NCBI GenBank assembly: GCA_001574975.1
Contig: KQ965805.1
Location: 62,001 to 126,000 of the forward strand
Source of the DNA: Gonapodya prolifera JEL478
Taxonomy: Eukaryota > Monoblepharomycota > Monoblepharidomycetes > Monoblepharidales > Gonapodyaceae
Length of the DNA: 64,000 nucleotides
Direction: 5' to 3'
The notes under the pieces were generated by a model, which had not been told where the DNA came from, did not search any database, and saw only the letters and a list, made by a program, of their open reading frames with translations. Position numbers and translations under genes: made by a program. This document shows positions 22,249 through 32,612 of the stretch, piece by piece. Positions within the stretch are counted from its first letter, which is position 1. Each line of letters begins with the position of its first letter.

Positions 22249-23804
22249 ATGGCCTTCCTACCCGTGGAAATTCTCCACCGCATCTTCCACCTTATTCCTC
22301 CCTCGACCTTCTACCTCTCCATCCTGCGCGTCTCGCGCCAATTCCGTCTGGCCGCGTACGACATCATTCCCCGGGTGTTCTGGGCAACACGATTGGAGTG
22401 TGCTACTGCGTCACCGTGTTCGGAGACGTAGCCTATCGCGGAGGAGTGGAAGTAGTGACGGCAAGGGGAGGAAGGGTTGACGTGGTGACGATGTTGGGGG
22501 AGCGCTATCGCAAAGTGAGAGACGACGCGGTTTGGATGGCACTTGAGATAGACGTTTTTGTGCCTGCGTCCGCTGTGGTGGACGGTCGTTCATTGGGCAA
22601 TCTCATTCCTGGAAAGATCCCTGACTTCTTGAGCCAGTTTAGTGCGGGAGGATCGAATCTCGCCCAGCGTCTCGGACCCTCTGTAGTTTCTCGTGTTTGT
22701 GTCAGCTTCCTGGAGGACGTGGGTGTTGAACGTGGCGTGATTCGGTACGCCGTCGAATTCGTCCAGGAGCACCAAGTTCCAGAAGTGAACCTCGGTGGGG
22801 ACTATAGGACGCTTTTGCGCAGTCTCCCGCCAGACGCTACCTGCAACTCTGTTGCCAGCGTGAGGGCAGATAGCAGAGACGAGGAATTTTCGTCCACGGG
22901 GATTTTCCAGGCCCACAACATATTGCCGACGTTGGTAGAGCACTTTCCGTCAGTCACCACTCTCCCGGGCAGTTGCATGTTTGTTCTGCTGGACTACCCC
23001 AAAATTGAGATCTCGCACGAAGGTATCCTCCCCGAAGAGGGACCGCTACCGGGTCACATCTCTCCTGTTCAGTCCCGAAGCTGAGATGGACGTTGCTCGC
23101 TTGCTCCTTTTCAACAGGCAACGGATGTTCCCCGACATGACCGAACTCGGCATCTTGACCATGTTTCGTTGGTCGGAGGAGTGGAATCGCCTTCTGACCG
23201 AGTATGACCCCGATGGGAGATCCCTTGAAGAAAGTTAAAACATTTCATATGGATGTGTGCACTGAGGATTTGTGCGACCCTATTTCAAAGGACATCATCG
23301 CTCAATGCATCAAGGACTTGATGCGCATGCTTCCCCATGTGGAGCTTATCACACTCACCATTGCAATGATGGCATCAAGGTCACGATTGAAAATATGGAA
23401 CTCCTAGTTTTCTTTTTGAGCGAGCTAATCAACCGAATACCATCTACATGCGTTTTCAAAATTTGGGATGTAAGCATACAGTCGGAAACGCCTTGATGAG
23501 CGACGCAACTCCATTAACACCGAAAACGTTTCGTGCTCAAGTGTCAAAATTTGTGCAGATGATGGTCGACAAGTAGCCCGCTGCACTGCGTGGGTGGAAT
23601 GGGGTGTGCCCCGTTTCCATTCACGGGGGACGTCGACGTCGAGTGAGGTATGATCAGCCCAACTCCCATGTCTTTCGCGACGGGATGGCGAAGAACAATT
23701 ACTTTGAAATCAGCGAGTTGCCGTCGGAGTCATATATGGATTATTGGAGACGCGATTTACGTCCCAAGACGGAGTACAGCTTTAGCACTTATGGAAGAGT
23801 TGGA
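22249..23804 (+). pseudogene. F-box protein paralog, decayed
   Basis: Begins MAFLPVEILHRIFHLIPPST, closely like the F-box of the gene at 17198, and the body has the same size range. After about 60 codons the likely frame moves to another one (GVCYCVTVFGDVAYRGG...), and it moves again near 23060, 23230 and 23400. No normal introns explain these shifts, so about four frame breaks are present. The last segment (KNNYFEISELPSES) ends at 23804. It was probably an SCF substrate adaptor. Confidence 0.6.
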
Positions 23805-24385
23805 TAAGGGAGAAAAGCCATCACAATAAGAACCAAAGTAGATCGCTTCAGGTTCATGGGCATCATCGCATTATTTACCGGTGTTCCTAGGGTACCCAGG
23901 CCATGTCGATATATATCTGAGGATGACCTTGCGCCGCATGGTATTGACGCCTTGTTCATCCTTGAAGTTTACTATCTTGGCCCAGTCATTCCGACCCACT
24001 TCTCTGGCAAATACCCACTCCTTGATCCACTTGGCCACCGCACCTGGAGCATGTTGAAAGTTGGAATTGGCAGATTCCCCAGCTGGGGCTTCCCGCTTGG
24101 TCGCCGTGTTTGGCGACGAAATGAGATGATCAACCAGATGATGAATCATCTCATTTCGTCACCGAACATGTTGGAGTCTCACCACAGTAACAAAGACAGC
24201 ATTAAGATGATCTCATGTTTCCTTCCAGCGGCGTCCTGGATCTCCGCGATGGACCGGTTTGTGTGCTCGTTGAGTAATAGCTCTCAATAACACAGCAGGT
24301 AAGAAAAATAGTACTCTGTGGGCTGCACGGGGAAAAGCTCATTGCAAGAGAGAATACTGTTGATCCGTATTTCATCTTTGTGTGC
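23805..24385. other. Mixed region with a hairpin; possible exon of the minus-strand gene
   Basis: The minus strand is open from 24149 to 23871 with a hydrophilic, coding-like sequence (KWIKEWVFAREVGRNDWAK). It might be a further exon of the gene at 24386-24870, but no in-phase link was found. Confidence 0.3.
24115..24160. repeat. Perfect inverted repeat, 16-bp arms
   Basis: Arms GACGAAATGAGATGAT (24115-24130) and ATCATCTCATTTCGTC (24145-24160) flank a 14-base loop. All 16 pairs match. Confidence 0.85.
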
Positions 24386-24870
24386 TCAGGAAGCATCTCG
24401 TCCAACGTTCCGAACTGTGGCGCAATGACCCATCTCCCTCAAATGAACAAAAGCTTTGCAGGCTCCAAAGCTGTGCACCAACCATTGTGGAGACATCTGC
24501 CCCTTCCAAAGAGCCCATGAAGATCGAAGATCTTTGTTCCACGCCAGCGTGTATTTTGGGTTCACTCGACCAATCACGACTTTGCAATATTTCAGCGCCC
24601 AAACATACAAGCCGGTGTTGACTGAGGTCTTGTTGTAGGCTTGCAAGGAATAAGGTCACGTTAGGGTCGAGCTTGATTTTGCTCGGCTCAAAAGTCACCC
24701 GTTTCCTTCCAGGTCTCTGCCTTGCGTGTCCCGTCCCACTTTGGTCCCGTCTCTCTGAGGTTCAAGACTCTCAGGAGGAGCCACTTCTTGGCAGAATTCA
24801 TTATCAGTACTTGAAAGCTCATTATTTCAAAGGGACCCCACACCACTGGAAGCTGGGCAGTCTCGCTCAT
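24386..24870 (-). CDS. Unknown 141-residue protein
   Basis: Exons 24870-24699 and 24639-24386 with a 59-nt intron (donor GTGACT, acceptor TGCAAG) join exactly in frame. The product is rich in Trp, Lys and aromatic residues (LYVWALKYCKVVIGRVN, SSWALWKGQMSPQWLV) and has no signal peptide or clear membrane helix. The spacing of Trp residues is unusual, but I recognise no family. It may continue into a further downstream exon (see the 23.8-24.1 kb region). Confidence 0.45.
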
Positions 24871-25076
24871 TTCCGGCGTCTTTGTTTCGTCCCCAGACTC
24901 TTTTACTCCACGCTGATTTTATGCACCATTTGCGTGTATCCCTTAAGAAGCGAACTTCAGAACAAGTAAAAGGAAGTGACGAAGAATCCCTTGGTACAGC
25001 CTAATCACACATCATATTCGATGGAACTGATGGGGAATTTCATTTGGAGATTAGTGGCAAACTCGTTCCCAGCGAC

Positions 25077-25918
25077 ATGGATTCGAACGTGAAGTTCGAC
25101 CATCGCAACATTGCCATTCCAGTTGTTCGGGCGAGTGCAAGCTTGGATGATGTCCACAAGCAACTTGAAGAGGTTAGTCACTGGATAGTTTTCCAACTTT
25201 GTTAAGTCGGAGTGGAGCTCTCTGGTTTTAGATCCTTCAAAGAGCTATAACAGATCCACCAGATTCAGCACGAACTCCACCTTTCTCTCTTATGTTAATG
25301 TGCGGACTTGAAAATGACACGCTTTCCGTTCGCGGTGAGTTGCGGCAGCAGTCATGGCATTGTCAAACTAATGTAAAGACTAACGGCTGTCATAATAGCA
25401 CTTTCTCTTTCTCCACTATTGAGCCAGAAGTTCTATCACATTCGCCCTCCTCGGATTGCACCTACCTCCCTGTGGGCCGCTCTCAAACAAGGACCAGTGG
25501 GCCTTGATGGAGCACTTGTCGCTATCGATCAAGCGAGGCTCGCCGTCATAGTACCAGACTCCATAAACGACGAAGAACGTGATGGGATGGTGATTTGTGG
25601 TATGTCAGTGTTTCCTTCTTTGGATTTTTTGTCATGATTTTTGACGGATAAAGGTTTGTTCATACCAGATGGATCACGTCTTTAGGAGCTGAAACAAATT
25701 GGAAGCTCCCTCTTCGGGTCGGGCGATTTATTCTAAACGAAATGCTGCACGGTAGATCCCCTCAACATCCAGGAGTTCTCGGGTTGGCTTTCACAATTGG
25801 GGAACACCCAAGCTGCTTTCAGTTTTCTTGCGACACGGCAGTAGTTGACCTCGTCAAAACTGAAGCTGTCAAGGAAGTGGAGCTGGTTGATAATATTGCC
25901 CCCGTTGAACTGGAATGA
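25077..25918 (+). CDS. Unknown 213-residue protein, four exons
   Basis: Exons 25077-25172, 25232-25372, 25428-25599 and 25686-25918 join in phase (642 nt) with introns of 59, 55 and 86 nt. The product has balanced composition and reads as a folded soluble protein (PTSLWAALKQGPVGLDGALV, RVGRFILNEMLHGRSPQHP). The coding-like sequence extends about 15 codons upstream of the ATG to a TAA, so an earlier exon or error is possible. The TGA overlaps an ATG at 25915 that opens another frame rich in Asp, Glu and Ser; this may be a continuation after an intron or indel. No family recognised. Confidence 0.5.
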
Positions 25919-26093
25919 ACGAACACCCGCACGTTAATCGTGACGATAATTCATCCACAGATGGACCGGATGGGCGATCAGGAATCGATGAAAGAGTTGA
26001 GGAGCCTCGAACCTCAGGGATGGACGTCGCACAAATGGACGAGTCGTCCACTCGAAATCACAAGAACCAAAACCTGTGGACTCACTCGTCGAT

Positions 26094-27576
26094 ATGGCAC
26101 CAAATATTATCGCATCCGAAGAGTTGCATGCGGCCTTATCCGCGCCTACCCAGCCATCCCACTCTCCATCAGCAGAGGTTAACGTCGACGCAAATGCCAG
26201 AGACATTGAAGATCACGTTCAGCCGACAGCAAGAACGACATTGATGTCCGATTTTATCGATTGCACCACCCTGCAGCAACAGCAAATGCTTATGTTCCAG
26301 CAACAGCAACTTCTTTTATCCTTAGTGCAGCAATCTTTGACCTCAGCATCGCTCTCAAACCAGCATTCGCGGGACCCAACGCCTCTGGAGAAACCTTTTC
26401 TTTCAGAACAGAAGTGCGAGATTGGAAAATACTTCCATGTGGCTTATGCAACCAAAACTGGACCAAATAGACCAGAACTCTCTGGTGGCGCTTCCAAAAA
26501 GCCCCGATCTCCTCCCCGAGCAAGTCCGGTACCCGTGTCGTCCTCACCGAGAAGGGTTTCCCCATCGCATAATCTGATTCCTCCTGATAGCTATGCCCCT
26601 CCTTCTTCTGCTGCTTTAATGAGAGTCAATGCCGATGAACGGCAGATCTCTTCTCCGACAGCACTTCAGCTTTCCTCTGAAGGTGTGGTTCAGAACACCA
26701 CACATGTCACTTCATTTCATTCTCCTGGACCATCTTGTCAGCGTTTGCTTCAATCTCCCGCGAGCGTTCGAAGTGGCTTCCCAAATTCAGCTCAGCAGCA
26801 GGTGGACAATAGTAATGGTCAAAAAACTGGACAACAAGTTGTTGAAGGCCTATACGAGCAGGTGTCTCTGAGAGCGCAGGATAGTGTTAGTAATGCTGGA
26901 GCAAGGATGCCTGGAACGACAGATGCAGATTTGGTCCGTGTTGTGGAGGTTGTTTTGGCAATAGACCGAGACGAACCACCAAGAGACGATCCCACGACAC
27001 ATTCAACTCTTAATCAGCAAAACCGAGAACGAACCACCATACTTGACGAAAGAGACGCCATTGCACAAGTCTGCCAAAACCCCGATGAGACTTTTATTCT
27101 CGAACACGGACATATTTTCGGGCCATGAAGCGTCGACGATGCAACTAGTGGAAACGAATACACCGACCGGTTCCTGAAGAATCAGTGAATCGACTAGTTC
27201 AGCATCCAACTGATAGCTCATCGATTAATCGTGTGGAGGATGATGAACGACCGGTGGTGGAAAACCCTCTCGATTCTCCTAACAGACCCCTGGTCTTTGA
27301 CACTGATGGAGAGGAATTGTCGTATGGAGGCTCTACCGGAGATAACGTTAACAGCTTAACCGATGACGCCAAAGCAGATGCGATAGCTGCAAAGTGAGTT
27401 TGGTACAAAATGTGATTTCCGAAGAACCAAAATATTGAGTGGCTTTATCAGGTACTTGAATTCCGCGAATAACTTACAGAGTTTGAGGTGGTTAGGTCGA
27501 CGACGACATAGGACAAACTGGCGAGGAGCCATACAGTATTCACACCCTGCGATATCTTCGGAAGTTTGGACTCATG
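26094..27576 (+). CDS. Gln/Ser/Pro-rich protein, probably broken near its 3' end
   Basis: The main frame runs from ATG 26094 for 344 codons and includes two Gln runs (QQQQ twice near residue 70), a basic KKPRSPPR patch and long Ser/Pro linkers. After the TGA at 27126-27128 the same frame continues with a coding-like stretch (DDATSGNEYTDRFLKN). A different frame from 27185 carries a similar acidic sequence (DTDGEELSYGGSTGD) to a donor at 27393. An intron of about 60 nt then leads to a last exon ending at 27576. So one stop and one frame change interrupt what looks like one gene. Gln-rich proteins of this type are often transcription co-regulators, but that is only a guess. Confidence 0.4.
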
Positions 27577-27703
27577 GATGATGATCGATGACATCAGTTG
27601 ATTCTTCCTCGAAACGATATTTGACAACATGTGAATTACTCCTGCATATGACTGTATTTAATCCATGTGTTTTTTTGCTCCGATTTGATGGCATTAATTG
27701 TGA

Positions 27704-30700
27704 TCAACCTGTGTTGCCCATCGCTTGCTGATGCCCTGAATGGTGACAACTGCAAATTTCAGGCCAATTCAACATCTGCGAGCTAAAACGTGTCCAACAA
27801 TGTTCACGCACTCGAACTATCATTCAAAAGTATGTCGTCGGATGCCTTGCCGTTAGTGGGAGTCTCATTGGCTTTCCGAATACGATGCAGCAGTTCAGCT
27901 TGTAGGAGGTTGATTGGATCCATGAATGGAACCCTAAAATGAACGAAAACCGTCATAAGTCATGACATGGCAACCCAAAGATCCTTCATCTTGAAATGCA
28001 AAATTGCTTACCGTGCTTCGATGGCTCGTCGTACAACAGGGTCACGCTCCAGCATTTCATGCTGTGACGAGACGGTCAAAACGGTATCCCTCGTGAGCAT
28101 AAACTGCCTGCGGAGCTCTACTCCAATTGGGAGCAGCAGGTTGTCGGGTACAAGTCGATGCTCATAATATTCTGATTTGGAAAAGAGATGATCGACTCAG
28201 CTGCGACGCATCGTCGATCTGTTCAACTTACCAGCAATGCGATTGTCGCACTTTGCAAGCACCATCTGTACCAACGCCATAGTACTCTTGAAGAACGGCC
28301 ATTGATCGTACATCTCAAGGAGGAGGGGGAGTTTTCCTTGCTCGATAGCATTCTCCAAAGCCGTTCCAATACCCAACCAAACTGGGATCTGGAACCTCGT
28401 CTGATTCCAGCTGAATTTCCAAGGGATGGCACGCAGGGTCTCAATACCGCCGGCACATCGCTTTGAAGGACTTTGTACCAAAAGCATGTAACTGTACGGC
28501 GACTTTGCATTCGCAATTGGGACAGTTCTCACTCACCGTGAGCCAATGTTCAGCATTCCTAGCTCTGGGTTGGGAGTTGCTGCCCGTAGGTATTCCACAA
28601 ATTGGGGGTTCTGGAACACAATTTTCCTGTACGCGTCGCATGAAGCCTTCAAGAGTACAATCAGATGAAACAGCCGTGACCGGAGCTGTGTAGATTTTGA
28701 GATACCACTAAATCACCTCACTCAGTTCGCTGAACATTGCTCTCCACGTCGGCTTGGGAGCAGCCACCGGACGCATTGTCGCAATGAGAACGGCGTTGGT
28801 TTAACGCTCGAGGGTTTGGACAGTTGTCCCCAACAGTCCACCACCAAAATGCGTGTCGATAATTTCCCCCTGAATGGTGATACTTTCCAAAAAGCAGCGT
28901 CCCAATCGCATCAAAAATGTTTTACACCGAGATCATACTTACCGCATGCGACCATTGATCGTACCCGGTGGTTGCGAAAGAATGGCAAGATGCTGGGGTC
29001 CTCCACCTCCCCCAACAGTTCCACCGCGACCATGAAACAGTTGCAGGCAAACGCCGTTCTGATTCGAAAGCTCCACCAAAGACTCTTGGGCAACCCAGAG
29101 TGACCACGCACTCGCAAGTCTACCAGCATCCTGCCATAGAGGGTGAAATGCGCCAAAGGAAGGGAAGATGACTTGGCACTAACCATTGCAGAGTCGCTGT
29201 AGCCCAGCATGATTTCTTGGTTTCCCTTTATCTGGTTCTTGTACCAAGGCAATGCATAGAGTGCTTACATTGTGGCCAGAGAATCTGCATTAAAGAATTA
29301 ATCAGCATCTGGCGAGTGCTGATACACCAGTGTCCACTTTACTCACTCTCCAAATCGGCTTTCGTTTCAAACAGCGGGCACACATGCAGAGGCTCGCGGA
29401 CACCAAAAAGTCTTTTGGAGAAGATAGACGGCGAGAATGTCTGACGACTGTAATAAGGCGGAAGCAAAGATTAAATGAACAAATGAACAAATACACCTTT
29501 TTGAACTCCAACAAACACACCGTTTGTGCCATTGAGGTGTGTTCAGTGGACTCCTGACGAATATCCTGGTGATTAAAAATGATTAACGATGCATAATCTC
29601 ATTTATCCCGTGGACAAGAGCCCACCCAGAACGACGTCGCACAAGCACATCTTTGCCCACAGCCTGAGACTCACCAACTTCACCAACGTCAACCCAAACA
29701 CTGTCAATCTCCTCAAGACATCCAGCAATCTCCCCTTCGCTATCAGCGCGCTTCCACTTGCGCACAAGCTATCGTAGCACCTCTTGAGCGGGTTTCATAT
29801 TTCCGCTACTTTGGTGACCAACCCTGGAGGAAGGGGAACGACATGGGTAGAGACAATTTCGTTGTAGTACCGCTCGGTGATACGGAGACGCTCGCGGACC
29901 CACGCGAGAACGACGCGGTAGGGCTCTTCTTGGCCGAATGAGTGGTTGTCTGCAAACAGAACAGGTATTGATTTCAATCATCTCGATAACGACCATCGCC
30001 CCAGTTTGTAATAACCGCCGCAAAGTAACTGTTGATCCCCACGGTCGCCATTCCTCCCAATGTTGCTTCAGAATGCTTCTTGTCCGGAACTTGGATGCTG
30101 GGTACAACCTCCTCGGTGACCCATTTCCGAAACTCGGGTGTGGACCGCATGACCGAGAGGTCAAACAAGAGTGCGTCGGCTTCTTGGAAGTACAGGGCGG
30201 CAGCTCGCCAGCGCGCAAAGTTTACAATGTCTCGAGTGACTTTGTGCGTGACGAAAGGGTTGCCATCACGATCGCCTGAGGGAAGCGAACCGGCAGTGAG
30301 TTAATGTAACGATCAAAACTGGTGCAAGAAACAAGAGTTCTTACCGCCGATCCAAGTACCGATCCTTATAGGGCACACGTCGGGATCAAGAGCCTCTGTC
30401 CCCGTGGCCTCCAACGCTGCGCCCAAACTCCTCGCGAACTGTGGAACGGCTTTCCACAGCACGGTTTCGACAACCTCGAGCCCGTTCCTGGCTTCGTCAT
30501 TCGGAGTCGGTCGCTTTCTTCGCACGGTGTTTGACCTCCAGATCGAGAATATTTCCCATTCGAGGCTCTCGAGGAGCTCGGAGTACTCGTCGGGTGTGAG
30601 AAGGGACTCGTCGCGACGGGCAAGAAGTTGGGCGATGTTGTAGTACTTCCCGAGCAGGGTCTTGCGGGTTGCTCGGGTGGGGTGGGCGGTGAGGGTCAGG

Positions 30701-31804
30701 TTAACCATTTGGTCGGTGATTTTGGAGCGGATTTGAGCGGGGGTAAATCCTTGATGATTTATAAAACTTTGCTATTGCGTCTGTGAAGGGTGATTGGTGT
30801 GGTAGAAGTTACCAGCATTGAGCAGCTCCTCAAACGCATCCGAGATGGTTTGCTTGAAATGAAGGGTTGACTCTCCACGACGGTACGCCCGCCATCTGTT
30901 TATCTCCAAAAGTGCTTACCGTGAGAACTTCGGGATGCTGCGTACACATTATTCCAAGGTAACATTACCTCCTAATCCGGTGTTGTCGTTCGGCGATTTC
31001 CCCCAGAGTCAAAAGTTCCGAGAACGTCCTCCCAATTTCGAGAAAGTCGGTGGGTTTGTGCACCTGTCGCGCGATCTTGGTGAGCGTCTTGAAATCCTCG
31101 TCCTAGCCATTAGCGTGATAGTTGCGCGATGCGGCAAGGAAGGCTTCAATGAGAGTTACAGTTCGCTCTTTACACAACAGTAAGAGAAGTTTGGATAAAT
31201 TTTATGTGCGTCAGGTTTCACCCAGTGGGAAGTGGGAAGCAGTGATTTTCTCGCCTACCTGACTCGGGACCTTTCTCGAGCTCGAGCTCTTTCACGATTT
31301 GCATCAACGTCGACGTCAATACCTTGAGATCTTCTTCCAGTGGACCGAGAAATTCGACGGGTTTCTGAGCCGAACTGGTTCGGGATCAGTAAAAAAGAAA
31401 GACAGTGAGATGAGCCGCGCATCGCCTCCCCTCGCGGTTATTTCCAAAAAAAACACTCACGCGTCCTGCACATTCTCCACTTTGCTTTCTTTCCTCGCTG
31501 ATTTGAGAGCTCTGGGCTTTGCGTTCAGGGCAGGATCGACCGGGAACGTTTTCCCATCCACGCGTTTTGCCATCAAGTCCCCGAGAAATGCCGACAGGTC
31601 AAACTCCCCATCAGAAGATGTCAATACAGCGCGAGAAGGGACTCCTGCGGTTCCGTTACTTGGCTCTGGTGTTGCAAGCGACTCGTTGATTCGGCGCACT
31701 GTTGGGCTGATAAGAGGAGGAGGTGAAGGCGACGACGCGGCGAGACCGTTTGTTCCCACCCATGGCGGCGGCGACGGAGAGTGCGCGGATGCCGTGTCGC
31801 TCAT
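27704..31804 (-). pseudogene. Phosphoenolpyruvate carboxylase, catalytically dead and broken
   Basis: PEPC adds bicarbonate to PEP to make oxaloacetate. The whole enzyme can be followed leftward: HRIRR near 30960, LTAHPTRATRKTLL near 30680, GTWIGGDRDGNPFVTHK near 30330, EEPYRVVLA near 29920, FGLTLVKLDIRQES near 29690-29550, [16 protein letters not shown] near 29190-29140, [15 protein letters not shown] near 29000, [12 protein letters not shown] near 28560, RAIPWKFSWNQTRFQIPVW near 28400, and a terminal NTG at 27707. At least 13 exons with normal introns remain. The Lys of GYSDSxKDAG is Met and the second Arg of HGRGG..GRGG is Gly; both are active-site residues in known PEPCs. An in-frame TGA near 29800 and single-base breaks near 29390 and 27720 also occur. 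Confidence 0.9.
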
Positions 31805-32173
31805 TGCTAGAGAAACAAAAGACCGACGTCAGGGAGCCAGGTACAATCAGTTGTGGAGATGCCGTGCCACTCAAAACGGACGATCACCTAATAACATCAA
31901 ATGGCATCGGAGAAGCTGTAGAAACCTAGTTGGGATACTTCTCTTGTACGAGTAAGATGATATAATAAATTTGATTCGAATTTTGAGATCGATTGCAGCT
32001 TCTCTGAAGATGATATTGTCGCCCTTCTCAGAGCATGTCATTTCTCAAACCTCACTCCGATACAGCTTGAAATCGTGTCGCAAACTCTCTGCGAACAGGA
32101 TTAGTCACAGTGTCACGTATTTTGTGCCGGCCGAAATCCCGGCCAAACAGCGGCACTTTTTGACTTGACGCAA
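31805..32173. other. 5' region of the PEPC relic
   Basis: Holds the former promoter side of the PEPC gene and the 3' side of the next minus-strand ORF. No feature recognised. Confidence 0.3.
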
Positions 32174-32494
32174 TCACACGCTCACGGGAATTGGAAGTCG
32201 CTTGATACTCTGCCGATTACGTTCCCCGAGAGTGGGCAGGGAAAGACCGTCCAGAATCTGAATGTGTAGGGTCAGCGTGGAACCAGCAGGAGGAAGCAGA
32301 TATTTTCCTTGCGGGAACCCGGACTGCGAACGACGGACGCGCAGGGGTGTTTCGAAGGCCTCATCCTCCACAAAATCTGTCGTCGCACCGACAGTCAAGT
32401 CACCTTCCATACTGGCCTCCTTTCTCCACGACCAAGGACACTCCCCGCTCAACTCGCTCTGGGCACAATTGACACACAGAGCGGAACGCGACAT
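32174..32494 (-). CDS. Unknown ORF with a beta-rich, Pro-containing segment
   Basis: ATG at 32494 to a TGA at 32174, 106 residues. It has a Cys pair near the start (CVNC) and a segment SQSGFPQGKYLLPPAGSTL that recalls the short sheet motif of Atos/FAM214 proteins, but the rest of that domain is absent nearby. The last 25 codons may be intron read-through. It faces away from the kinase gene at 32613, so the two would share a 118-bp promoter. Confidence 0.3.
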   Translation of the reverse strand: MSRSALCVNCAQSELSGECPWSWRKEASMEGDLTVGATTDFVEDEAFETPLRVRRSQSGFPQGKYLLPPAGSTLTLHIQILDGLSLPTLGERNRQSIKRLPIPVSV

Positions 32495-32612
32495 CGTCAC
32501 CACCCACAGCCAGCAAAAGGCAAGGGAATCGTCCGAGCGCAGGCCTGCGAGCGTGCGTGCGGTCGCGGAACACGATCGAGTGCGACCTCTCAGTGCAACC
32601 GTCACAAGTCAC

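Noticed and set aside
29795-29805. The in-frame TGA of the PEPC relic as a recoded amino acid
   Set aside because: Other genes use TGA as a normal stop (ARG8 region neighbours, DUS3, kinase), and the same gene has other lesions.
32174-32494. Atos/FAM214 protein assignment
   Set aside because: Only one short motif-like stretch resembles that family; the rest of the domain is missing nearby.
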